A DNA stretch of 15,312 nucleotides, taken from JAMOBE01 sp039908285. Lineage in GTDB: Bacteria > Pseudomonadota > Alphaproteobacteria > Rhodospirillales > Rhodospirillaceae. This document shows positions 7,019 to 14,264 of the stretch, piece after piece. The notes below the pieces were generated by a model. That model searched no databases and had not been told where the DNA came from. It was given only the letters and a program-made list of their open reading frames with translations. The stretch is from assembly GCA_039908285.1 (NCBI GenBank), contig JAMOBE010000089.1, positions 1 to 15,312 on the forward strand, given 5' to 3'. The position numbers were made by a program, and so were the translations under genes. Position 1 is the first letter of the stretch; the number at the start of each line of letters is the position of its first letter.

Positions 7019-9862
7019 GTGCGCCATTCGGGAGTTCCCGCCGTCTCGGCGGCAGTCGTCATGCTTCTGATCCTTCTGTTTCCGGCCGGGTGCCGAGCTG
7101 GGGAAACCCCGCCGGTGATCGTGGTTGGCAGCGAGATCGACTTCCCCCCATACGCGCTGGTCGATGAGCATGGGGAGGCGGATGGATTCTCGGTGGACCT
7201 GCTGAGGGCAGTGGCCGAAGTCATGGGACTTGAAATCGAGATTCGTCCCGGTCCGTGGCCTGAGGTGCTGTCGGCGTTCAAAGAGGGACGTCTTGGTCTT
7301 CTGCCGTTGGTCGCGTTGTCTGCAGAACGTGCCGACATGGCCACCTTCACCAAACCGCACACGGTTGCCTTCGACAGTTTTTTCGTCCGCCGGGGGGCCA
7401 CACCGATCCGATCACTGGCGGAGGCCCGCGGCCGGACGGTGGTGGTCATGACCAACGACGCGGCACATGAGGCACTACTCGCCTCCCGTATTCCAGTTAA
7501 CATCATCGAAACCCGGACCATACCGGAGGCCATGCGTCTGCTGGCCGCTGGTCGCCACGATGCCGTGCTGGTGCCGAAGCTCCTTGGAATCCTTGTTTTG
7601 CGGCAGCTTGGACTGGAAGGAGTAATAGAGCCGGGCCCGCCCATTCCTGACTACCAACGGCGCTTCGCGTTTGCCGTCCAGCGAGGGAACCTGGAGCTAC
7701 GCGACAAGCTAGAGCAAGGGCTATCCATCGTACATGCTACAGGGCGTTACAACAAGCTATACGATAAATGGTTTAGTAAAATCGATCAAAGAGATGCGGT
7801 TCCCGTTCTGGTTATCCTATGGATTGCTGGGGGAGTGGGTGGTATTGTGCTCCTTTCCGTCACGTGGACCCTGCTGCTGCGGCGGCAGGTGCTGCAGCGC
7901 ACCGCCTCCCTGGCTGCCGAGGTTACCGCCCGCATGGCGATCGAAGAGACGCTACGCCGGACGATCGCAGAATTGAGCACTGCCAAAGACCGCCTGCACA
8001 TAAGCGAAATTCTGTTGAACCAGAGTCAGTCGATCAGCAAATCCGGCGGCTGGGAGTATGATGTCGATAGCAAGCGTATTACATGGACCAACGAAGTCTA
8101 CAATATTTACGAGGTTGGACCGGAATATGATCCAAACGATATTTCCATGGATATCGAATTCTATGCGCCGATAGACCGGAAAACGATCGCTGAGGCCTTC
8201 GGCCGAGCCGTTACAGTTGGTGAGCCCTATGACCTGGAATTGCAACTGATCGGAGCCAGGGGAACACGGAAGTGGGTTCACACATGCGGACGGACGGAGG
8301 TTATCGATGGGCGCGTCGTGCGTGTATTCGGAAACATTACCGACATATCACGGCGCAAAGAAATTGAGCATGAGCTTGTTTTCAGCAATTCAAGTCTTGA
8401 TGCCGCACAGAAACTAGTAAATTTTGGCTATTTGTATTATGATTACACCTCAGGAATACATTGTGTATCTGATGAACTAAGCAAAATTATTGCCAATGAT
8501 ATCGATGTGTTGAATTGTGGCGAGAATCCTCTCATTGCGGCGGTCCACCCTGAAGACCGCGACTTCGTGAAGAACGTCATTGCCGATTCTATCGCGAAAC
8601 GGACCCCCTACGACATCACATTTCGGTTGGCCTTGGCCGGGCGCGTTAGACACGTCGTATCACGCGGTGAAATATTGAACAACTATGTTGGAAGTCCATT
8701 GCGTTATCTATGTACCATGTACGACATTACAGAGTTGACTATGGCGCGGGAGGAAGTATCCAAGCTGGCGATGATCGTCGCCTCTGCCGACGAGGCCATC
8801 ATCGGCAGATTCCTGGACGGTACGATATTCAGTTGGAACAGGGGCGCCGAGGCTCTGTACGGGTATGCCGCCGGGGAGGTGGTCGGCACAAGGGGTGAGG
8901 TCATGACGCCACCCGACATGGATGATCCATTCGGCGACATGTTGCAGAGGATCCGCGACGGCCAGACCATTCGCGGCCATGAAACAAAGCGGGTGCGCAA
9001 GGATGGTCAGGTTATCGATGTGTCCTTCACGCTCTCGCCTTTTCCCAATGCGTTGGGAGAAATCGTCGGTGTGTCGATGATCAGCCGGGACATCACCGAA
9101 CGCAAACGGTTGGAGCGGGAACTCCATGAACTGAACAATGACCTTGAGATACGGGTGAAGGAACGGACAGCGGAACTGGAGCTGATGGTCAATGAACTCG
9201 AGGCCTTCTCCTATACGATTTCTCATGACCTGCGGACACCGTTGAGGGCAGTCGACGGCTATTCCCGCATCCTATCCGAAGAGTACGCCGACCGCCTTGA
9301 TGACGATGGACGACGATTGATCGGGGTGATCCGCGATAATACCGCGCATATGGGGCAGCTGATCTCCGATATCCTCGAGTTTTCCCGAGTCGGACGGAAA
9401 ACGGCCCAGACCAAGGTGCTCGACCTTGGCCCGATGTTTGAGCAGGTTTTTACCGACCTTCTGCCCAGTGCGGCGGAGCGTCGCCCGTGCCTTGAAATCG
9501 GGTCCATGCCTATGGCCTGGGGCGATTCCTCCTTGTTGCGTCAGGTGGTGATAAATCTGCTGTCCAACGCCATCAAGTTCTCGCGCGGTCAACCGGATGC
9601 GATAATTACGGTCGGAGGATATCCATCTGATGGTGAAAATGTCTACTTCGTCAAGGATAATGGCGTAGGTTTTGACATGACATTCGCTTCAAAGCTTTTC
9701 GGCGTGTTCGAGAGACTCCACCCGTCCGGACAGTTCGAGGGGACCGGGATCGGGCTCGCCATCGTTAAACGCATCATTTCACGGCACGGCGGACGCGTCT
9801 GGGCCGAGGGGAAGGTCAATGAAGGGGCGGTTTTTTATTTCTCTCTTCCGGTGAAGGAGTGA
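7019..9862 (+). CDS. Membrane sensor histidine kinase: periplasmic SBP_bac_3 domain, three PAS domains, HisKA and HATPase_c
   Basis: I place the start at GTG 7019 because GGAGG at 7006-7010 lies eight bases upstream; this gives 947 aa beginning directly with a signal sequence. GTG 6983 and ATG 7004 are in frame but lack ribosome sites. A secretion signal (residues ~8-25, with a lipobox-like FPAGC) leads to a family-3 solute-binding domain (~33-255; GSEIDFPPYA, DGFSVDLLRAVAEVMG). A transmembrane helix spans ~261-285. Three PAS domains follow at about 335-450, 460-575 and 583-700, then a coiled linker. The HisKA domain has SHDLRTPLRAVDGY with phospho-acceptor H736. The ATPase carries NLLSNAIKFS, DNGVGFD and GTGIGLAIVKRI. 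The periplasmic domain probably binds a small polar ligand such as an amino acid. The ligand is unknown. The middle of the gene (about 8030-8500) is richer in A+T than the ends. Confidence 0.93.
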   Translation: MRHSGVPAVSAAVVMLLILLFPAGCRAGETPPVIVVGSEIDFPPYALVDEHGEADGFSVDLLRAVAEVMGLEIEIRPGPWPEVLSAFKEGRLGLLPLVALSAERADMATFTKPHTVAFDSFFVRRGATPIRSLAEARGRTVVVMTNDAAHEALLASRIPVNIIETRTIPEAMRLLAAGRHDAVLVPKLLGILVLRQLGLEGVIEPGPPIPDYQRRFAFAVQRGNLELRDKLEQGLSIVHATGRYNKLYDKWFSKIDQRDAVPVLVILWIAGGVGGIVLLSVTWTLLLRRQVLQRTASLAAEVTARMAIEETLRRTIAELSTAKDRLHISEILLNQSQSISKSGGWEYDVDSKRITWTNEVYNIYEVGPEYDPNDISMDIEFYAPIDRKTIAEAFGRAVTVGEPYDLELQLIGARGTRKWVHTCGRTEVIDGRVVRVFGNITDISRRKEIEHELVFSNSSLDAAQKLVNFGYLYYDYTSGIHCVSDELSKIIANDIDVLNCGENPLIAAVHPEDRDFVKNVIADSIAKRTPYDITFRLALAGRVRHVVSRGEILNNYVGSPLRYLCTMYDITELTMAREEVSKLAMIVASADEAIIGRFLDGTIFSWNRGAEALYGYAAGEVVGTRGEVMTPPDMDDPFGDMLQRIRDGQTIRGHETKRVRKDGQVIDVSFTLSPFPNALGEIVGVSMISRDITERKRLERELHELNNDLEIRVKERTAELELMVNELEAFSYTISHDLRTPLRAVDGYSRILSEEYADRLDDDGRRLIGVIRDNTAHMGQLISDILEFSRVGRKTAQTKVLDLGPMFEQVFTDLLPSAAERRPCLEIGSMPMAWGDSSLLRQVVINLLSNAIKFSRGQPDAIITVGGYPSDGENVYFVKDNGVGFDMTFASKLFGVFERLHPSGQFEGTGIGLAIVKRIISRHGGRVWAEGKVNEGAVFYFSLPVKE

Positions 9863-9866
9863 CGTC

Positions 9867-10304
9867 ATGGATGAGGTCATCGCCAAAATCATCGACATTC
9901 TTCTGATTGAGGACAGTGACACGGATGCCGAGTTGTGTATTCGGGCTATGCGTAAACACAACCTGGCCAACAAAATGGTCCGGGTATCGGACGGTGCCGC
10001 CGCCCTGGACTTTCTGTTCGGACCCACGGCTAACCCGCTGCCCGACCTCATTCTTCTCGATCTCAGACTGCCTCTTGTCAGTGGCCTCAAGGTTCTGGAA
10101 CGAATAAAAACCGACGAGCGAACGAGGCTCATTCCCGTTGTCGTGTTGACATCGTCGCGGGAGGATGTTGACGTCAATGACAGCTATAGAATGGGTGCAA
10201 ACAGCTTTATCAGCAAGCCGGTTAATTTCGATGCCTTCGTCGATGTCGTGTCGAAGCTTGGATATTACTGGATGGCTGTGAACACACCACCAAACAATCT
10301 CTAA
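9867..10304 (+). CDS. Single-domain response regulator (receiver only), partner of the kinase
   Basis: A 145-aa CheY/Rcp1-like receiver domain with no output domain. The acidic pocket is E15-D16 (LLIEDSD), the phospho-acceptor is D65 in LILLDLRLP, the switch residue is T95 (VVVLTSS), and the conserved lysine is K117 in ISKPVNF. The ATG is preceded by AAGGAG at 9854-9859, inside the last codons of the kinase gene. Only four bases separate the kinase stop from this start, so the two are translationally coupled and very probably a cognate pair. The long loop DFLFGPTANPLPD between helix 2 and D65 is typical of receivers paired with bacteriophytochrome-type and PAS kinases. With no DNA-binding domain, output must be through protein contact or phosphorelay. 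Confidence 0.93.
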   Translation: MDEVIAKIIDILLIEDSDTDAELCIRAMRKHNLANKMVRVSDGAAALDFLFGPTANPLPDLILLDLRLPLVSGLKVLERIKTDERTRLIPVVVLTSSREDVDVNDSYRMGANSFISKPVNFDAFVDVVSKLGYYWMAVNTPPNNL

Positions 10305-10524
10305 TTCGCTCAATCGAAGGTAACCGTTCACATCGCTGTCGCTTCTCAAAATCCTGTCGACCGCAGAAATCCTCACTTTTCGGGTCAGGATCGATCAGTG
10401 CATGTACCGCCGTTTTTTAATCCCCTCCGCTTTCGGGGAGAGAGGAGCCACCAGACCAGCTCTCGGAGCGCATACACGCGGGCTAGGCCGATCACCCAGA
10501 TCAGACTCCCCTCAACCCTCCGCC

Positions 10525-10556
10525 GCCCGCCCCCAGGACAGTCGGAGGCGGGCTTT
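10525..10556 (+). terminator. Weak candidate terminator between convergent genes
   Basis: GCCCGCC (10525-10531) can pair with GGCGGGC (10547-10553), followed by only TTT. An overlapping alternative stem uses CCTCCG and CGGAGG. It lies where the receiver gene and AlpA copy 2 converge, so a terminator is expected, but the U-tract is too short for confidence. The rest of 10305-10558 shows no gene; the T6 at 10415-10420 has no good stem in front of it. Confidence 0.3.
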
Positions 10557-10558
10557 GA

Positions 10559-10852
10559 TCAACGGGTTGCCTGAGCTGTGCTGATCATCATCCGGCTCTC
10601 CACGAAGGCTCGCAGATCAGCCTCGGAATAGCGGACGACGCGGCCGGACAGCTTGGCGAACCGCGGTCCGTCGCCGCCGGTACGCCATCGCTCAAGTGTC
10701 GCCTCCGTCACCTGCAGGAACTCGGCGGCCTCCTTGGGTGTGAGGAGACGGCTGACGGCATCGACCGACGCAGACGACGGCCCTCGAGCCGCGACAGGCG
10801 GGACCCCGAGCGGGGCCACGCGGACGTTCTTGGGAGGAAGGGTGATCGCCAT
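10559..10852 (-). CDS. AlpA/excisionase-like helix-turn-helix protein, copy 2
   Basis: A 97-aa paralogue of the protein at 6108-6404. The HTH/wing domain covers residues ~36-84: LLTPKEAAEFLQVTEATLER, then GPRFAKLSGRVVRYSEADLRAFV. The N-terminal 35 residues are unrelated to those of copy 1, so selection appears to act on the DNA-binding part. AGGAG lies upstream of the ATG on the minus strand. It is 143 bp downstream of the DNA polymerase gene on the same strand, and carries its own upstream block with ACCGG-N6-CCGGT, so it may be both independently controlled and autoregulated. A role in activating excision, copy number or expression of the polymerase element is suggested by the context and by AlpA family precedent, not by direct evidence. 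Confidence 0.87.
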   Translation of the reverse strand: MAITLPPKNVRVAPLGVPPVAARGPSSASVDAVSRLLTPKEAAEFLQVTEATLERWRTGGDGPRFAKLSGRVVRYSEADLRAFVESRMMISTAQATR

Positions 10853-10911
10853 GATCTGCGGGCTCCTGTTCTCGGAATCACGCTGCTACGACGGGCCTCC
10901 CACCGTCGGTG

Positions 10912-10927
10912 ACCGGTTCGGGCCGGT
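10912..10927 (-). promoter_or_regulatory. Putative operator ACCGG-N6-CCGGT upstream of AlpA copy 2
   Basis: This dyad matches the one at 6456-6471 in arms, spacing and distance to the start codon (60 versus 52 bases). It overlaps two direct copies of CGGTGAC (10907-10913 and 10924-10930) that are absent from copy 1. The site lies between the polymerase stop and the AlpA gene. Confidence 0.5.
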
Positions 10928-10995
10928 GACGGCGGATGAAGCCCAATGAATGTTGTTGTAAGGGGATGCCTATCCCCTCTCAGCCCGGAGCGGGT

Positions 10996-13620
10996 TCAGC
11001 TCTTTCTCTTCCTCTTCGCGAGGTGTTCTCTCACGGTCTCCAGATGACCGTGGACGAAGGCGGACTCAAAGTCGAAGTCGGGGAACTCGTCCACAAACAC
11101 CCCGAGCAGCGTCAGGCTTCTCTCAGTCGCCGCGATCGAGTTCGACACCGGATCGTCGGACCGTCGTGCATTCTTCACGCTGCTTACGCTCGTCCTAAAC
11201 CCCGCCTGGGTCAACCACTCCGCAATCCCCGCGTAACTCCGATCCCTCAGGCTCATCCCCCACATCTCCCGCGTCAGCGCCCTGAGCGCCTGCCGCTTCA
11301 GATCGTCCGACGCCCCCCCAGCCGTCCGGTAGGCGCGACGCCCACTCTCTCTCGCCGCCAGGCTCGATTGGAGATAGTCCTCCCAGTCATCCCAATCCTC
11401 CATCGTCCGAAGGCACCGACCGCTCGAGTGACGCCAGCCCTCGAACAGGGTGCGTACCTCCACCATCGCCTCCGCCGTGTCGTGAGGCTCCGACGAGGTA
11501 GCCACGTGCCGCGCCCCCTCATGCCGTCCGCCGCGGATCTCCTCCATCCTCGCACCGACCAGCCTCCTCTTGTGGTCCGGCTCCAAGTTGAGCCGCACCT
11601 CCTTCGCGATGGATACCAAGTCCGCGTCCTCACGGTACTGATCCCTGAGCGATATCAGGTCCGTCCTCTCGACCTTCGCGTCGGCCGTCCGGTTGAGGTA
11701 GAGGCCCAGCAGGTATTCGCTCGGGTCAGCGACGCCCACCGGCAGCTTGATCCCACCGCGCGCGATGACAGGCTCCGAGCCAAGGATCCCGACCGCGGTG
11801 AAGGCCGCGCGGTTCCGCGGCGTCACCACCTGAGCCACCCTGCGCTTGCACTCGAGTATCCCCGGGTCACCCGTGAGTCTCTCCCGGCACTCGGCCAGGA
11901 CCCGGCACGCAGGGCCGTCCATGCGGAGATCATCGATCGACACGTCGGCCAGGAACCCGTCGGTCGAGACGCTGATGACGCGCCTGCCTGGGGGTATCCC
12001 GTTCAGCAGCTCGGCCACGACCGCCCGGACGAGGCCGGTCGTGATGGCCGCGAACGCCGCGTTGCTGACCGCGGAGCCCGAGAGCGGCTTGCTGCCACCG
12101 GTCGTGGTGTCGAGAACCGTCCGGGGCCGCACGGCTTGAGCCGTCTTGCCGTAAAGGGAGTTGGAGATCGTCTTCGCCACCAAGCTCTCCAGGGTGTCCT
12201 TGGGAGCTGCCGCGCCGGCCTCCTGTCCATCGCGACGCCGCAGCCTGTCCCGCAACTCGAGAGTCCGCTTCACGAACACCTCGAAGGGTCGGACGTCGCC
12301 GCCCGCCCAGGGCATGATCACCCCCCGGACGATGCGCACGTCCACCCCCAGCCGCAGCGCGGCGGCGATCTCGGGGGCGGTGGTGACGGTCCGACCGCGC
12401 ATCGGGAACACCAGGCCATGCTCCGTCCGAACGCCGAACACGGGAAACCGGATCCCCGGCGGGTGACTGAACTTCACCTCCGCCACCCCCAACACGTCCG
12501 CGCCGAAGTCTTCCGGGGCGGTGGAAAGGAACGCCGCGTCGTAGTCAAGGACGCGGATCATCACCATGGCGGTGGGATAGGCCGACTTCAGGTCCAGATC
12601 GCTGTACTCCCCGACCGGCGACGGTCCCGTCTCGAAGGTCTCGGTCCGGCCGCCGTGATAACCCTCCGCCAAGAGGGGTTCGAACGTCTTTCTCGCGATG
12701 GTCTGCTCGACCACCCGGACCGTTCGGAAACGTCCCGTCTTCGGCGAGTACGACCGAGCCTTCCTCTTGCTCAGCCCGAACAGCCGGTCGAAGTCGAGCG
12801 GCTCACCGTCAGGCCCCTTCAGCTCCGCCAGCATGCCGCGGAACATCGCCACCGCACACCCACCCAGCGTCACCGGCACGCCTTTGATCCCGAGCTCTCC
12901 CTGGCACAGGGCCGAGAACCGCTGGAAATACAGGGCGGGTATCTCCGAATCCCGCACGAGATATTCCTCGAACAACTCCGGCTCGCGCTTGAGGAATAGG
13001 TCCATCCTGCTCTTGTCAAACCCCTCCGGTAGTTCGAGCTTCTCTCGCCCCACGAGGACGCCGATGTCTCCGAGAGACTTACCCGCCGGCGCCAGGAGGT
13101 AGATGTCGTAAAAGACGACCTGCATGGGGTGGGCGTTCTGGCAGCAATCCCACGCATTCACCCGACGCGACTTGGGAACCCGCACCTCCTCCGGCACCCC
13201 ATCACCGCTCTTCGCGACATCGACCATGACCGGCGAGCGAGTGCTGGCGAAGGTCCCCCTCACGCTGCCCACCTTCGCCTTGAGGTCTGAAAAGTCACTG
13301 AACGCGGCCAAGTCTCCGCGCATGTAGTGACCAACGACGACGACCTTTTCCGGCCACTCTCTGATGACATTCTCGGCAATGGCCTTTTCCAACGCCTTCC
13401 CCAGCCCGCTTCCCAGCCGTATCCTCTGGGACAGCTTGGGACCCGTCGGCTGTATGACCAGAGAGATGGTACGTTCGCCCTGCCTGACGGTGAAGGCGTA
13501 AGCCAGCACCCGATTACGTCGCTTCTTGGTCGGATCCTGGGTCCATTCCACGTCTATGGCGACGATGACGGGCTCGGCCGCTGAGGCCGTCTCCGCACAG
13601 CGCTTTCGTCCGTTATCCAT
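10996..13620 (-). CDS. Family-B DNA polymerase with 3'-5' exonuclease domain, mobile-element type, variant motif C
   Basis: The start is taken as ATG 13620 (874 aa) because AGGGAGA lies just upstream of it; an in-frame GTG at 13635 is less likely. The exonuclease domain has Exo I IDVEW (D23, E25), Exo II GHYMRGDL (D103) and Exo III YLVRD (Y220, D224). A YxGG-type motif YHGGRTE begins at 321. Polymerase motif A is DLKSAYP with D343; motif B is KTISNSLYG (K483, N487, Y490, G491); motif C is VSVSTDG with D554. The usual DTD has become STD. The second Asp, the metal ligand in well-studied B polymerases, is kept, so activity is plausible. About 300 residues follow motif C, longer than a normal thumb, including a possible HTH (YAGIAEWLTQAGFRTSVSSV) and a basic C-terminal tail. 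It is not a housekeeping Pol II and probably copies the element it belongs to. Whether it is protein-primed, primer-independent or primase-primed cannot be told. Confidence 0.9.
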   Translation of the reverse strand: MDNGRKRCAETASAAEPVIVAIDVEWTQDPTKKRRNRVLAYAFTVRQGERTISLVIQPTGPKLSQRIRLGSGLGKALEKAIAENVIREWPEKVVVVGHYMRGDLAAFSDFSDLKAKVGSVRGTFASTRSPVMVDVAKSGDGVPEEVRVPKSRRVNAWDCCQNAHPMQVVFYDIYLLAPAGKSLGDIGVLVGREKLELPEGFDKSRMDLFLKREPELFEEYLVRDSEIPALYFQRFSALCQGELGIKGVPVTLGGCAVAMFRGMLAELKGPDGEPLDFDRLFGLSKRKARSYSPKTGRFRTVRVVEQTIARKTFEPLLAEGYHGGRTETFETGPSPVGEYSDLDLKSAYPTAMVMIRVLDYDAAFLSTAPEDFGADVLGVAEVKFSHPPGIRFPVFGVRTEHGLVFPMRGRTVTTAPEIAAALRLGVDVRIVRGVIMPWAGGDVRPFEVFVKRTLELRDRLRRRDGQEAGAAAPKDTLESLVAKTISNSLYGKTAQAVRPRTVLDTTTGGSKPLSGSAVSNAAFAAITTGLVRAVVAELLNGIPPGRRVISVSTDGFLADVSIDDLRMDGPACRVLAECRERLTGDPGILECKRRVAQVVTPRNRAAFTAVGILGSEPVIARGGIKLPVGVADPSEYLLGLYLNRTADAKVERTDLISLRDQYREDADLVSIAKEVRLNLEPDHKRRLVGARMEEIRGGRHEGARHVATSSEPHDTAEAMVEVRTLFEGWRHSSGRCLRTMEDWDDWEDYLQSSLAARESGRRAYRTAGGASDDLKRQALRALTREMWGMSLRDRSYAGIAEWLTQAGFRTSVSSVKNARRSDDPVSNSIAATERSLTLLGVFVDEFPDFDFESAFVHGHLETVREHLAKRKRKS

Positions 13621-13661
13621 TGCTGTCTCCCTCACTTACCTGGGGTGGAACAAAAGTGAGC

Positions 13662-13717
13662 GGGGGCGGTGCAGATCCAGATCGTGCAGTCCCCATCTGG
13701 AAAGCTGCACCACCCCC
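13662..13717 (-). promoter_or_regulatory. Long imperfect inverted repeat in the leader of the polymerase gene
   Basis: GGGGG, GGTGCAG and CCAGAT on the left (13662-13682) pair in order with ATCTGG, CTGCACC and CCCCC on the right (13695-13717). One C/A mismatch and one small internal loop interrupt the stem, giving 18 paired positions around a 12-base apex. It lies 27 bases beyond the polymerase ribosome-binding region and before the terminator of the small gene. It could be an RNA leader structure controlling polymerase expression, an operator, or an origin hairpin. No U-tract follows on either strand, so it is not a simple terminator. Confidence 0.5.
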
Positions 13718-13778
13718 TATCACATTGATTTCACCTCCCTTTCCGTCGCGACCGAAAACGAAAGACCGCATTCGATGA

Positions 13779-13807
13779 GGATGGCGGGCGTCTCTAGCCC
13801 GCCATCC
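13779..13807 (-). terminator. Rho-independent terminator of the 73-aa gene
   Basis: A perfect 11-bp stem GGATGGCGGGC (13779-13789) pairs with 13797-13807 around a 7-base loop. On the minus strand a T-rich stretch (CTTTCGTTTT) occurs about 15 bases after the stem, and the hairpin begins 14 bases after the stop of the small minus-strand gene. It should uncouple the small gene from the polymerase gene, though some read-through is possible because the T-tract is displaced. Confidence 0.6.
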
Positions 13808-13820
13808 CCCCTTCAACGCG

Positions 13821-14042
13821 TCATGCGACGCGCTTATTTCCCGCAGCCCCCATCTGTTCAAAGATCAGCTCGAGTTCCGTACGAGCGGAATCTTCATCAT
13901 CACACTGGACACTCGCGAGAATCCCATTCCTACCGTTGATGAAGACGCGGTACGTGGCATTACTGTTGGCGGAGCTGATGTCGCTCAACTTCACAAAGCT
14001 GCCATTTGACAGCTTAACGAACTTGCTTGCTACTGTAGCCAT
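13821..14042 (-). CDS. Small hypothetical protein (73 aa) of the polymerase element
   Basis: The start is well supported: on the minus strand TAGGAGA lies about nine bases before the ATG at 14042. The sequence opens with two similar short stretches (KFVKLSNGS and SFVKLSDIS), then YRVFINGRNGILASVQCDD, then a C-terminal helix (ARTELELIFEQMG). The pattern of short strands with turns and one final helix suggests a small beta-rich fold, but I do not recognise the family. There is no signal peptide or membrane helix. It has its own terminator and sits directly downstream of a perfect 24-bp palindrome, so it is probably under tight control. It could be a replication accessory or copy-control protein of the polymerase module, or a non-specific nucleic-acid-binding protein; this is guesswork from position and size. 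Confidence 0.72.
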   Translation of the reverse strand: MATVASKFVKLSNGSFVKLSDISSANSNATYRVFINGRNGILASVQCDDEDSARTELELIFEQMGAAGNKRVA

Positions 14043-14073
14043 GTTTCAGTCTCCTATGTTGCCGCTGGTCAAT

Positions 14074-14097
14074 CACGAGATCATGCATGATCTCGTG
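14074..14097. promoter_or_regulatory. Perfect 24-bp palindrome upstream of the 73-aa gene
   Basis: CACGAGATCATG is followed directly by its exact reverse complement, with no spacer. It lies 32-55 bases upstream of the 73-aa gene start, the position of an operator overlapping a promoter. A second dyad, TGGCAT-TG-ATGCCA, is at 14109-14122. A perfect 24-mer palindrome is very unlikely by chance in a window this size, so a dimeric repressor or initiator site is the best reading. Confidence 0.6.
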
Positions 14098-14164
14098 CCC
14101 CAACGGTCTGGCATTGATGCCAAGCAGAACCGGAAGAAACAAGAAGATTTCGCGGAACAAACGG

Positions 14165-14260
14165 CACAAGATTTACTAATGTGTTAATGAACTATACTTC
14201 CACCCCCCGGGGGGCCAACCCATTTGTTATTTACTTTAGATTCCTCTAATACTACTACTT
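14165..14260. other. AT-rich patch enclosing a C6G6 palindrome, candidate origin or promoter region
   Basis: About 100 bases are visibly A+T-rich against the GC-rich background, with stretches such as ATTTACTAATGTGTTAATG and ATTTGTTATTTACTTTAG. In the middle lies the perfect palindrome CCCCCCGGGGGG (14203-14214). It is upstream of the small gene and polymerase on their strand, so it may hold their promoter or the replication start of the element. I cannot identify iterons or a known initiator box. Confidence 0.35.
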
Positions 14261-14264
14261 GCGC

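Noticed and set aside
10936..12999. 687-aa plus-strand ORF opposite the polymerase
   Set aside because: Its product is low-complexity Arg/Pro/His-rich, while the minus strand carries complete, ordered polymerase and exonuclease motifs. It is an antisense shadow in GC-rich DNA.
10996..13620. Pipolin (primer-independent PolB element)
   Set aside because: Size and family fit loosely, but motif C is STDG, no pipolin-type tyrosine recombinase or tRNA att site is seen, and I cannot place the protein in that group by eye.
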